NCBI RefSeq assembly: GCF_036195045.1
Contig: NZ_CP108100.1
Location: 5,766,001-5,830,000, forward strand
DNA from: Streptomyces sp. NBC_00236
Lineage (GTDB): Bacteria > Actinomycetota > Actinomycetes > Streptomycetales > Streptomycetaceae
Direction: 5' to 3'
Length of the DNA stretch: 64,000 nucleotides
This document shows positions 23,090 through 31,150 of the stretch, piece by piece. Under the pieces are notes generated by a model. That model was given only the letters and a program-made list of their open reading frames with translations, was not told where the DNA came from and made no database searches. The position numbers were made by a program, and so were the translations under genes. The stretch's first letter is position 1. Each line of letters begins with the position of its first letter.

Positions 23090-23266
23090 CAGGCCCCGCC
23101 GACCGAGGGAGGCAGGGAGAACTCCCTAACCGCCTCCCTGACCCGCCTCCCTCTGCCTGATCAGGCAGAACACCCCGCAGGGAGGCAGGGAGGCAACCCT
23201 CCCGCCACCCGCAAAACCCCCTCCAGAGCCCTCCTACGGCACCCCCATGCCGCCTCCCTGAACCAC
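23090..23266. repeat. Iteron module of GGGAGGCA/GCCTCCCT units with CTGATCAG core
   Basis: GGGAGGCA occurs at about 23094, 23108, 23180 and 23188; the inverse CTCCCT form lies at 23122, 23133, 23146 and 23251. The centre is a perfect 16-bp palindrome CTGCCTGATCAGGCAG (23153-23168). The module parallels the preceding one but with a different unit. The array ends just before the int ribosome-binding site. Confidence 0.85.
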
Positions 23267-23283
23267 TGAGAGGAGTCAGCCCC

Positions 23284-24522
23284 ATGGCTGGCCATATCCA
23301 AGACCGCTGGTACAAGACCAAGACCACCGATGGCAAGACCACCCGCGTCAAGACCGACCGCCACGGCTCGGGCCTCCGCTACCGGGCCCGCTACATCGGC
23401 CCCGACGGGACTGAGAAGTCCAAGAGCTTCCCCGACGGGCAGAAGCGACTCGCCGACGGCTGGCTGTCTCAGATCGAGGCGGACATGACGCGCGGGCAGT
23501 ACGTTGACCCGCGCGCCGGCCGACTGACCTTCCGGCAGTACGCCGAGAAGTGGCTCAAGTCGTTGGGCTCCGAACCGAGCACGGTGGACTCCGTGCGGTC
23601 TCAGCTCACCCTGCATGCCTTCCCGTACATCGGGTCCCGGCCGCTCGGGTCCTTCCAGCCCGAGCACATCCGGGAGTGGGTGGCGACGATGGAGGAGCGC
23701 GGCGTTCCGGGATCGTACGGCCGCGCGATCTACGCCAACATCCGGGCGGTTCTCAGCGCGGCCGTGGACGACGGATACCTCAGCCGGAACCCGTGCTCGG
23801 TTCGCTCGGTCAAGCAGCCGACGGTTGAGCCCAAGAAGGTCGTCCCGTGGTCCACGGAGCGCGTATTCGCCGTGCAGGACGCCTTGCCGGAGCGCTATCA
23901 GGCGATGGTCGACCTGGGGGCGGGATGCGGGATGCGGCAGGGCGAGATTCTGGGCATTGCAGTCGACGCCATCGACTTCGAGGAGGACACCCTTCACGTG
24001 GTGCAGCAGCTCAAGTTGAGCAGCAGCAAGCCCGTCTTCGCTCTGCCCAAGGGCGGGAAAGTGCGAAGGGTTCCGTTGCCGGGCCCGGTGGCCGCTGCTC
24101 TGCGGGCGCATATGAAGCGCTGGCCGCCGGTTGAGATCACGTTGCCGTGGCGCCGGGCCAACGGACCGAAGGTGACCAAGCGCCTGATCCTGAGTGCTCC
24201 CCGGGGCGGCCACGTCTGGCGCACGTCACTCAATGACGGCGCCTGGAAGCCCGCTCTGGTGGCCGCCGGGGTCATCCCGAAGCCGGAGACCGAGGAGGAC
24301 GCCTACGCCGCCGCACGCGAGCACGGAATGCACGCCCTGCGGCACTTCTACGCGTCGGCGCTGCTGGACGGCGGGGAGAACATCAAGGCGGTCAGCGAGT
24401 ACCTGGGGCACAGCGACCCCGCGCTGACACTGCGGGTCTACGCGCACCTGATGCCGAGCAGTCAGGAGCGCACCCGCAAGGCCATCGCCGTGGCCTACGA
24501 CCGGGCCCCGCGCCGGGCCTGA
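23284..24522 (+). CDS. int: Tyrosine site-specific recombinase (integrase)
   Basis: The protein has 412 residues. An N-terminal arm-binding/SAM-like region (about 60-170) precedes the catalytic domain. Active-site residues are Arg218 (GCGMRQGE), His350 and Arg353 (MHALRHFYAS), His376 (LGHSDPALT) and Tyr386 (RVYAHLM). This is the complete R-H-R-H-Y set, so the enzyme should be active. ATG 23284 follows GAGAGGAG. It lies 92 bp from attR and is read towards it, the usual arrangement in actinomycete integrative elements, so expression after excision could come from a different promoter. Confidence 0.96.
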   Translation: MAGHIQDRWYKTKTTDGKTTRVKTDRHGSGLRYRARYIGPDGTEKSKSFPDGQKRLADGWLSQIEADMTRGQYVDPRAGRLTFRQYAEKWLKSLGSEPSTVDSVRSQLTLHAFPYIGSRPLGSFQPEHIREWVATMEERGVPGSYGRAIYANIRAVLSAAVDDGYLSRNPCSVRSVKQPTVEPKKVVPWSTERVFAVQDALPERYQAMVDLGAGCGMRQGEILGIAVDAIDFEEDTLHVVQQLKLSSSKPVFALPKGGKVRRVPLPGPVAAALRAHMKRWPPVEITLPWRRANGPKVTKRLILSAPRGGHVWRTSLNDGAWKPALVAAGVIPKPETEEDAYAAAREHGMHALRHFYASALLDGGENIKAVSEYLGHSDPALTLRVYAHLMPSSQERTRKAIAVAYDRAPRRA

Positions 24523-24591
24523 CGGCCCACAGACGGCCCCAGCGTCGTCTAGGTCCCCTGATCTGCCGGGAGTTGGCAGGTCAGGGGACCT
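24521..24591. terminator. Second arm repeat and int terminator hairpin
   Basis: The 19-mer at 24521-24539 repeats the one near attL. An 11-bp stem (AGGTCCCCTGA, 24551-24561, with 24581-24591) then encloses a CTGCC/GGCAG stem. Its right strand contains the array core GCAGGTCAG (24576-24584), the eighth copy in the element. Confidence 0.75.
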
Positions 24592-24614
24592 TCGCCGTTG
24601 ATAAGCTGCTTCTC

Positions 24615-24650
24615 CGAGCCCGAGAAGACGAACGCGTACCTCGCCTCGGT
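24615..24650 (+). repeat. attR core (36-bp direct repeat)
   Basis: Identical to 17634-17669. Five further matching bases precede it after one mismatch. Confidence 0.93.
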
Positions 24651-24669
24651 CGCGGGTCCGGCCGCCTGA
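24615..24669 (+). pseudogene. Original 3' end of the monooxygenase gene
   Basis: After the core the reading frame continues as SVAGPAA and stops at TGA 24667-24669. This is the host 3' end displaced by the element. It is not a separate gene. Precise excision would restore it to the open frame that starts at 16447. Confidence 0.85.
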
Positions 24670-24762
24670 GTGCCCCGTACGTCCTGAACGCACCGGCCGG
24701 GCCGGGCACCGCCGCAGATTCCTCCGGCGGGCCCGGCCCGGCCGATGCGTTCGGCGCGAGCG

Positions 24763-25959
24763 CTACGCGTCGGGTGCCGACGCCTCGCCGTACCCCTCGT
24801 CGGAGCCGTCGGTGGCCCCCTCGGGAAGCTCCGGCGCCGTGTACGTGGTCAGCGGCGCGCTCTCCGGATCGGGCCGGACAGCGCCCAGCAGCGGATTCGA
24901 CGCCACGGGAGAGACCTTGACCCGGGAACCGGGCCGAGGAGCCTGCACCACCAGGCCGTTGCCGATGTACAGCGCCACGTGCGTGGCCTTCGGGAAGTAG
25001 ACCACCAGGTCGCCCGGCCGCAGGGCGTTCACCGGCACCTTCCGCAGCTGCCGCCACTGCTCCTGCGAGGTACGCGGAAGGGTGCGGCCGGCGCTCGCCC
25101 AGGCCTGCGAGGTGAGTCCCGAGCAGTCGAACGAGTCCGGCCCCTCCGCGCCCCACACGTACGGCTTGCCGATCTGTTCGATCGCGTACCGGACCGCCTC
25201 GCCGCCCTGTGCGGTCGCGGGCCGGGCCGAGGACAGGGCGCCCGAGGCGACCAGCGCGTCCTGCGCCTTGTCCGTGCCCTCCTGTTCGAGGCGGGCGAGC
25301 TCGGCGAGCTGGTCGGTGGAGAGGGTGGCGAGCAGCCCCTCGACCTGCTTCAGCCGCGCCTGGACCGCGTCGCGTTCCTTCTTCTGCCGAGCCGCCAGGG
25401 CCCGTTGCCGGTCCAGGACCTTGCGGGACTGCTTCGCCAGCTCGGCGGCGCGCTTCTCGGCACCACCCAGGCGCTTCATGGTCGCCACCCGGCCGGCGGC
25501 CAGCCGCTGGACGACCTGGCCCTGGTCCAGCGCGTACTCGGGATCGCGCATCAGGAGCAGCCGCAGATAGGCGGAGAGGTCGGAGCGGCCCTGGTACTGC
25601 TCACGGGCCAGCCGGCCGGCGGCGTCACGGCTGCGGGACAGCTGGAGCCGGGAGGCGGCGAGCGCGGAGTCCAGCTTCTTCGCCTCCGCGGCCTTCTTCT
25701 TCAGCTCGGCCGCCGTCCCGTTGTAGGTCTCGGTGGCCTCCTCGGTCTGCTGGTACAGCCGCTGGAGTTGGTTCAGCAGTCCGGTGACGCTGCCGGCCGC
25801 CGCTTCCGGACCGGCGGCCGGGGCGGCGGCGTCCTCGGCGCCCGGCGAAGGGGCGGACGAGGGTGACGGCGACGGGTCCGCGACGGCTGCGGCCGGTGAG
25901 GTCACGACGGCGGCGGCCAGCGCCGCCGTTCCGAGGGAGCGCAGAAGTCTGCCTGACAC
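24763..25959 (-). CDS. Secreted NlpC/P60 endopeptidase with coiled-coil domain
   Basis: The protein has 398 residues. A signal peptide (LGTAALAAAVVTSPAAAVA) is followed by a long coiled coil (about 60-245, with LQRLYQQTEEATETYN and many Lys/Glu/Ala heptads) and a C-terminal NlpC/P60 domain. Catalytic Cys is in DSFDCSGL, catalytic His in ATHVALYIG, third polar residue in QAPRPG. Such RipA/CwlO-like enzymes cut peptidoglycan cross-link peptides in growth and sporulation. The start is GTG 25959. An inverted repeat lies in the leader. Confidence 0.93.
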   Translation of the reverse strand: MSGRLLRSLGTAALAAAVVTSPAAAVADPSPSPSSAPSPGAEDAAAPAAGPEAAAGSVTGLLNQLQRLYQQTEEATETYNGTAAELKKKAAEAKKLDSALAASRLQLSRSRDAAGRLAREQYQGRSDLSAYLRLLLMRDPEYALDQGQVVQRLAAGRVATMKRLGGAEKRAAELAKQSRKVLDRQRALAARQKKERDAVQARLKQVEGLLATLSTDQLAELARLEQEGTDKAQDALVASGALSSARPATAQGGEAVRYAIEQIGKPYVWGAEGPDSFDCSGLTSQAWASAGRTLPRTSQEQWRQLRKVPVNALRPGDLVVYFPKATHVALYIGNGLVVQAPRPGSRVKVSPVASNPLLGAVRPDPESAPLTTYTAPELPEGATDGSDEGYGEASAPDA

Positions 25960-25999
25960 GACACCACCTCCGGAAACGGGGTGAATCGTGCGACTACCC

Positions 26000-26037
26000 C
26001 ATGAGTGAGCGCAATTCCTCCCATACGCTCACTCATG
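26000..26037. promoter_or_regulatory. 12-bp inverted repeat upstream of the NlpC/P60 gene
   Basis: CATGAGTGAGCG (26000-26011) and CGCTCACTCATG (26026-26037) are perfect inverted repeats 14 bp apart, 40 bp before the GTG start. This is either an operator or a leader RNA hairpin. Confidence 0.55.
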
Positions 26038-26087
26038 GTCAGGTGATGCAAGAACCTCCGGGCGTGGCGGCGGCCCGATTCCCCCGG

Positions 26088-26126
26088 AAGGCGGCGGACC
26101 GGGCCCGTCGAAGGGTCCGCCGCCTT
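26088..26126. terminator. Hairpin terminator after the pseudokinase gene
   Basis: A perfect 13-bp stem AAGGCGGCGGACC with GGTCCGCCGCCTT (26088-26100 with 26114-26126) lies just past the stop codon of the minus-strand gene. Confidence 0.85.
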
Positions 26127-26130
26127 GTGG

Positions 26131-28839
26131 TCAGGCGACCGGGAACGCGTAGACCACGCGGTCGCGCCGGACGAGCGCGGTCTTTCCGTAGGCCAGCACC
26201 TGGTACCGGGCGGTGACGGTCGCCCCCTTCGGGTCCTGGGCCCCGATGTCCTGGAACTTCCAGAGCCGCCGCCCGTCGGCCGCCGCGAACGCGGTGACCT
26301 GCCCGGGGTCCGCCGCGAGCAGGGTGCCGCCCGAGCCGCTGACCGTGACGGTGGGAGCCGATCCGCCTGCCACCGCCTCCGTGGACCGCCGCCAGCGCAG
26401 CCGTCCGGTCTCCCGGTCGGCCACGCCCACTTCCTGGTTGCTGCCGGTGGTGTACAGGAGCGCACCGGCCTCGACGGAGGTCCCGAAGGAGGAACCCGCT
26501 GTTCCGTTCAGTGTCCACTTCGGACGGCCGCCGGGGGTCTCCAGAGCCCGCAGGTCGTCGCCGAACGCCACGTACAGCAGCCCGTCCGCGTCTCCCGTGA
26601 CCGCCGCGTCCGGGGCCGTGCCGAAGACCTTGGCCCACTGCTGCTTCCCCGTCTTCCGGTCGAAGCTGCGGAAGAGCGCCTTGCCCCTGGCCGCCTTCAC
26701 ATCGGCGGGGGTGAGCGTCAGGCGGTCCTGCCGTACGACGACGGCGTCCGGCCGGATCGCCACGAGTCGGTACACGGGAGCGGCCGGGCCGCGGCCGGTG
26801 GGCACGGGCGTCCGCCACAGCTCCTTGCGCTGCTCGATGTCGTACCCGAACAGGTACGACTTGACGACCTGCCGGTCCTTGCCGGGCTTCTTGCCCTTCT
26901 TCGGCTTCGGAGCCTTCACGGTGACCTGGTGCGAACCGGTGAACCAGAGCTGTGGGCCGGCCGATCCGACGAGGCCGCGCACGGACAGGTGCGGAGCGCC
27001 CTCGAACCCGTCGGCGTACGCCACCCGATGGGCCACCCGGCCGTCCTTCGCGGACAGCCACAGGAACTCGGACGGTCCCGCGACGAAGCAGAGTTCCTTG
27101 CCGGCGGCCAGGGCCGCCTGGCCCTTGGCGGCGTCCGGGCTCTCCCAGATCCGGCGCCCCGTGTTCAGGTCGACGGCCGACGCGTGGGTGTCGCCGGTCA
27201 GCACCAGCAGCCGCTCGTTCCAGAGCGCGGCGGTGAGGGGGGCGGGTTCGGAGGCCGGGTGGGTGTAGATCCAGCGCGGCTGAGGAGGCAGCCCGGCGAC
27301 GACGGGACGGCTGGGGCTCGGTGCGGGCTTGGCGTCGACCGTCGGCTCGGCGTCGTCACCGGAGCCGAACGCGAGCACGGCGCCGCCCCCGACCAGGAGG
27401 CCGGCGGCTCCGGCGGCCGCTCCGACCAGCAAGGTCCGGCGGTCGACGGCCGCGCGTCCGGTGGGAGCCGGGGGAGCGGCGGCGGTCAGGGGCTCCGCCG
27501 GCCCGGCGGCGAGCAGGGCCCGGGGGAGCGGAGCCAGAGGCGCGGCGGGGATGGCGGCCGGCTGACCCTGCCCGGGAATCTGAGCGGACTGCCCGGGTGG
27601 CGCGGGCAGTTCGGCCGGCATCGAGAGCTGGGCCGTCGCCCGGTCCGGCCGCGGGGCCCGGTGGTCGATGACCCCCAACTGCGCGGTTCTGGTGTCGCGG
27701 TGGGGCGTGAGGGATGCGGGCGGGGACGCGGGGTCCCGCGGGGTGTCCTCGGAGGTGACGGGGACGGCGTCCTGCACGTCGAGGACGTCGGGGACGTCCG
27801 GCGCGCCCTTGGCCTGCACGTTCACGTCCGCCCGGGCCACCGCGGCCTTGGCCGGCACGTCCACGTCCGGCACGCCTGCCCCGGCCTTGGCCGGCCCGTT
27901 CACGTCCGTCCCGGCCTCGTCGGCGGCTGCCGCGGCGGCCGTCTTCCGCGCCCGGGCCTTCTGCTCGGCCACGGCGGCCGCCAGCAGCCCCGGCAGCCAG
28001 CCGCCCTTCGCCAGTCCGGCCGCACCCTCCAGCGCCAGCTCCGCCGCCACCGTGCCCGCGGTGGGACGGTCGGCCGGGTCCTTCGCCAGACAGCGGGCGA
28101 CCAGCTCCCGCAACGCGTCCGGTACCTCGTCCAGCCGGGGGTCGGTGTGCGCGATCCGTTCCGCGGCCTCGGCGGCCGGGCCGTCCGCCAGGGGGGTGCT
28201 GCCCGTTGCCGCGTACGCGAGCAGCAGGCCCAGCACGAAGAGGTCGGAGGCCGGTCCCGCCTCCTGGCCGGCGACCTGCTCCGGAGTCAGGTAGCCGAGC
28301 CGCACGGAAAGCTGGCCGCCCGGCCGGGCCTCGGCGTCGGCTGCCGCTCCCAGCGGCCCGAACGCGGTGAGCCGGGGCCCGTCCTCGGCGAGCAGCACGG
28401 TCCTGGGGGCGAGGCCCTGGAGTACGGCCCCCGTCGCATGGACCCGGGAGAGCGTTTCGGCGATGCCCGCGCCCAGTATCCGCACCGCACGCTCGGGCAG
28501 CGGCCCGGCCAGGTCGACCGCCTCGGCGAGGGTCAGCGCCGGCACGTATGCCGAGGCCGTCCACAGCAGGTCCTCGTCCTCGTCCCCGTCGGCAGAAGCG
28601 GCCGGCCGCGCCTCCACCCAGCCGCCGGCCAGCCGGTCGGCGGTACGGGCCTCCGCGTGGAACCGTCGCCGGAACGCGGGCAGTGCGGCCAGCTCCGGCC
28701 GGGCCGCGGTGACGACGACGAGGCCGTCCGGATCCTTGCCGTGTGCGAGGTACTGGACCGCGGCGGCCGTCTCACGGAACCGCGCCAGCGCCGTGTACGG
28801 GCCGAATCGGCGTGGATCGTCCTGACGCAGCGCCTCCAT
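26131..28839 (-). CDS. Membrane pseudokinase fused to a PQQ-like beta-propeller
   Basis: The protein has 902 residues. Residues about 12-280 follow the Ser/Thr kinase fold, but key sites are missing: the VAIK lysine position reads VVVTAAR, the catalytic HRD loop reads LQGLAPRT, and DFG reads LTAFG. The APE-like (YLTPEQVAG) and C-lobe motifs remain. An Ala/Pro-rich linker with PAKA-type repeats and a membrane helix (LLVGAAAGAAGLLVGGGAVL) lead to an outer propeller of PQQ-like repeats (WIYTHPASEP, IWESPDAAKG, LRWRRSTEA, LWKFQDIG). It probably senses or binds outside and signals by binding, not phosphorylation. ATG 28839 has AAGGGGG upstream. Confidence 0.88.
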   Translation of the reverse strand: MEALRQDDPRRFGPYTALARFRETAAAVQYLAHGKDPDGLVVVTAARPELAALPAFRRRFHAEARTADRLAGGWVEARPAASADGDEDEDLLWTASAYVPALTLAEAVDLAGPLPERAVRILGAGIAETLSRVHATGAVLQGLAPRTVLLAEDGPRLTAFGPLGAAADAEARPGGQLSVRLGYLTPEQVAGQEAGPASDLFVLGLLLAYAATGSTPLADGPAAEAAERIAHTDPRLDEVPDALRELVARCLAKDPADRPTAGTVAAELALEGAAGLAKGGWLPGLLAAAVAEQKARARKTAAAAAADEAGTDVNGPAKAGAGVPDVDVPAKAAVARADVNVQAKGAPDVPDVLDVQDAVPVTSEDTPRDPASPPASLTPHRDTRTAQLGVIDHRAPRPDRATAQLSMPAELPAPPGQSAQIPGQGQPAAIPAAPLAPLPRALLAAGPAEPLTAAAPPAPTGRAAVDRRTLLVGAAAGAAGLLVGGGAVLAFGSGDDAEPTVDAKPAPSPSRPVVAGLPPQPRWIYTHPASEPAPLTAALWNERLLVLTGDTHASAVDLNTGRRIWESPDAAKGQAALAAGKELCFVAGPSEFLWLSAKDGRVAHRVAYADGFEGAPHLSVRGLVGSAGPQLWFTGSHQVTVKAPKPKKGKKPGKDRQVVKSYLFGYDIEQRKELWRTPVPTGRGPAAPVYRLVAIRPDAVVVRQDRLTLTPADVKAARGKALFRSFDRKTGKQQWAKVFGTAPDAAVTGDADGLLYVAFGDDLRALETPGGRPKWTLNGTAGSSFGTSVEAGALLYTTGSNQEVGVADRETGRLRWRRSTEAVAGGSAPTVTVSGSGGTLLAADPGQVTAFAAADGRRLWKFQDIGAQDPKGATVTARYQVLAYGKTALVRRDRVVYAFPVA

Positions 28840-29151
28840 GGCGCACCCCCTTGTGACCGTCCCTCGGACCAGAGCGTCGATCTTAGACCGACCGGCAAAA
28901 GGGGGGTGGCGTCGCGGGGCCGGGCACGCACTCCCCCAACTCCCGGCTTCGCTGGAGCCGGGAGGGGCCCCTCCGGCGTTGTCGTCACTCAATAACTCCC
29001 CCATAGCCCTGAAGGCATGGGGGACCCCCTTCGTGTTGCCTCAATCCTCCGCCTTGCAGCCGCACGCACCCAGCCCCGCTCCTTCACCCGCCCCCCATGT
29101 GCCGGTCGGTCTCAGACCGCCCGGCCACCCCCCCCATTCCGCCCGGACGTC
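28840..29151. repeat. Intergenic region with REP-like palindrome
   Basis: A stem CTCCCGGCT / AGCCGGGAG (28940-28948 with 28956-28964) sits in a CCCCCAACTCCCGGCTTCG context that I know as frequent in Streptomyces intergenic DNA. CCCCCAT / ATGGGGG (28998-29004 with 29017-29023) follows. Both may terminate the 88-aa gene. No gene is seen. The pseudokinase promoter must lie near 28860-28900. Confidence 0.65.
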
Positions 29152-29418
29152 CTACCCCGACTTCGACCAGGGCCACTTGGGACGGTGGCGTTCGCGGCCG
29201 GCCGGGGCGTACTCGTACACCCAGCCACGCTGGATCCGCAGCCGCCTGGTGTATCCGGCCGGGACCCGCAGGTACGCGTGCACGGTGGCCGGTCCGCCGT
29301 CGGCGGCCGGGACCGGGACCTCGTACCACTTGGGCGGGTGGCCGGTCGCGCCGACCAGGACGGGCAGCACCCGCCCGTCCAGCGGGCCGCCGGTGAAGGG
29401 GACGTTCTCGCTTCTCAC
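29152..29418 (-). CDS. Small conserved hypothetical protein
   Basis: The protein has 88 residues with no domain that I can name. It is soluble, with segments [15 protein letters not shown] and [16 protein letters not shown] and a Trp/Tyr-rich end ([18 protein letters not shown]). Start GTG 29418 has GGGG upstream. It follows the TetR gene by 17 bp on the same strand and may be co-transcribed. Confidence 0.65.
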   Translation of the reverse strand: MRSENVPFTGGPLDGRVLPVLVGATGHPPKWYEVPVPAADGGPATVHAYLRVPAGYTRRLRIQRGWVYEYAPAGRERHRPKWPWSKSG

Positions 29419-29435
29419 CGCCCCAGTCTGACCGA

Positions 29436-30188
29436 TCAGTCCGGCGGCAGCAGATGCGCCGCCGCGCCGATCAGTGGAGCCAGCCGGTCCGCCAGCCGGC
29501 CGGCCGGGCCCGCGGCGGTCTCCAGCGGCAGCAGTTCGGCCACCGCGGACGCGGTCTCCGGGTCGGTGGCCGCGGTGACGGCGAGGAGCCCGATGAACTG
29601 GTCGACCAGCCAGTCGCGCAGGTCGGACGCGTCCGGCTGCTTGCCCTCGTCCAGCCAGATCAGCGACGCCGCCTCGACGGCGGCGATCCAGGTGCGCACC
29701 ATCATCCGCAGCCGCGGCGCGGGTTCGCTGCCGGTGCCCCGGCCCAGGTGCACGAGGATCTGGTCGGCCGCCGCCCGCCGTACCTCGTCGACGATGGTGC
29801 TCGTACGGGACGTCTCGGCGACGCTGCCGCCACGCAGCAGGGCGCTGAAGCCGGCGTCGTGCTCGTCGACGAAGGCGAGGTAGCGGTCGAGCACGCGCGT
29901 CACCCGTTCCGTGGGCGGGCCCACGGCCGGTTCGGCGAAGCACAGGATCAGCTGCTCCGAGGCGGACCTGAGCGCCGCTTCGTACAGCTGCTGACGCCCG
30001 CCGGGGAAGTAGCGGTAGACCAGCGGGCGCGACACCCCGGCCACCGTCGCCACCTCGTCGAGCGAGACCTCGTCGGGGGCCCGGTGCGCGAAGAGCGTGA
30101 GTGCCGCACCGAGGAGCTGGGTGCGGCGCTCCTCGACGCTGAGCCTTCGGTACGCACGGCTGGGCGGCGCGGCTGCGGCAGGGGTCAT
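29436..30188 (-). CDS. TetR-family transcriptional regulator
   Basis: The protein has 250 residues. The N-terminal HTH is clear: [18 protein letters not shown], then [20 protein letters not shown]. The C-terminal ligand domain is typical in length. It lies 26 bp after the AurF-like gene on the same strand, so it is probably encoded in its operon and represses it. The effector is unknown, likely a hydrophobic compound or fatty acyl group given the neighbouring oxygenases. Confidence 0.92.
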   Translation of the reverse strand: MTPAAAAPPSRAYRRLSVEERRTQLLGAALTLFAHRAPDEVSLDEVATVAGVSRPLVYRYFPGGRQQLYEAALRSASEQLILCFAEPAVGPPTERVTRVLDRYLAFVDEHDAGFSALLRGGSVAETSRTSTIVDEVRRAAADQILVHLGRGTGSEPAPRLRMMVRTWIAAVEAASLIWLDEGKQPDASDLRDWLVDQFIGLLAVTAATDPETASAVAELLPLETAAGPAGRLADRLAPLIGAAAHLLPPD

Positions 30189-30214
30189 ACGAGGCAGCCT
30201 AAGCGCTGATGCCG

Positions 30215-31150
30215 TCAGGCCAGCAGGCCCGAGCTCTTCCACAGTCTGCGTCCCACCCCGTTGAGAACCCCGATGTCGTCGAAGAAGTCCGTCAGCCGCT
30301 TGGCGCCGGACTGCATGACCTCGGCCCGGTGGCCGCTGGCCTTCACCTGGGCCACGGCCTCCTGCCGGTCCAGGCCGGCGTTCTCGTACACCTGCGGGTT
30401 GACGAAGCAGACGGAGAAGACGCGGGCCGCCTCCCCGCAGCTCACCCGGGTGAGCTCGCGCTCCCAGCGCGGAGCGGTCACCATCTGGCGGCGCAGCTCC
30501 TCGCGGGCGTACCTGACGTGCCGGGCCTCCTCGACCACATGGATGCGGGTCACCCCGCGCACCAGGGTCTGGACGCGCTCGTCGGGGAAGGTCAGGCGCT
30601 GCATCCAGTCGAGGATCTCCTCGCCGAGCAGCGTCGCCGCGAACGAACCGGGCGTCGTGGAGACGGTCTTCAGGACGCGGGCCAGATTGTGGTAGCGGCG
30701 CGGCACCGGGTAGCAGGGCGCGCCGCCCCAGGTGATCATCCGGCCGAACATCATCGAGTGCCGGCACTCGTCGGCGATCTCGGTGAGCGCGTAGCGGACG
30801 TGGTTGCTGACCACCGGCTTGTCGTAGATGTGCCGGACCAGCAGCTGCATCAGGATGATCTCGAACCAGATGCCGAGCGAGGCGAGCGAGGCGGCCTCGT
30901 GCCGGGCGAGTTCCTGCCGCTGCTCCTGCGACATCCGCTTCCACATCGGGGTGTCGTAGAGGGAGATCAGCTCCGGCGGCCAGAACCACTTGCCGTCCTC
31001 GGCCGGCGCGTCCCAGTCGAGCTCCTTGTCCGGGTCGAAGGAGTGCTTGGCCGAGGCCTCCAGGAGCCGTTCGGCGATCTGCTCGCGGTCGCGGAGCGGG
31101 CCGAGTGCATCGCGGAGCATCTGCACATCGCGTTCGGTCACGGTCGTCAT
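30215..31150 (-). CDS. AurF-like diiron oxygenase
   Basis: The protein has 311 residues. Diiron ligands of the AurF family are visible: HEAASLASLGIWFE, EIADECRHSMMFG and HVVEEARHVRYA (E-x-x-H type motifs). AurF oxidises an amino group to nitro; relatives act on other substrates, so this specificity is open. ATG 31150 was chosen because GGAGAGG lies at a workable distance; ATG 31171, 7 codons upstream, has no ribosome-binding site. It is divergent from a second diiron protein gene and followed by a TetR gene. Confidence 0.85.
   Translation of the reverse strand: MTTVTERDVQMLRDALGPLRDREQIAERLLEASAKHSFDPDKELDWDAPAEDGKWFWPPELISLYDTPMWKRMSQEQRQELARHEAASLASLGIWFEIILMQLLVRHIYDKPVVSNHVRYALTEIADECRHSMMFGRMITWGGAPCYPVPRRYHNLARVLKTVSTTPGSFAATLLGEEILDWMQRLTFPDERVQTLVRGVTRIHVVEEARHVRYAREELRRQMVTAPRWERELTRVSCGEAARVFSVCFVNPQVYENAGLDRQEAVAQVKASGHRAEVMQSGAKRLTDFFDDIGVLNGVGRRLWKSSGLLA

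Larger units (their letters stand above)
17634..24650. mobile_element. 7.0-kb integrative element in the monooxygenase gene
   Basis: The ends are a 36-bp perfect direct repeat (17634-17669 and 24615-24650) that corresponds to the 3' coding end of the monooxygenase gene. Next to the right end lies a tyrosine recombinase gene, with an excisionase-like HTH gene upstream of it. Cargo: a SAM-like small protein, a GntR regulator with a P-loop kinase, and two unrecognised proteins. The layout resembles actinomycete integrative elements of the pSAM2/SLP1 type, but no Rep, primase-polymerase, TraB or Spd gene is visible. It may be a mobilisable satellite or a reduced element. About 2 kb is repeat-rich non-coding DNA. 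Confidence 0.9.

Noticed and set aside
28840..29004. A 55-residue N-terminal extension of the pseudokinase
   Set aside because: It would read through REP-like palindromes; ATG 28839 has a strong AAGGGGG site and starts the domain.
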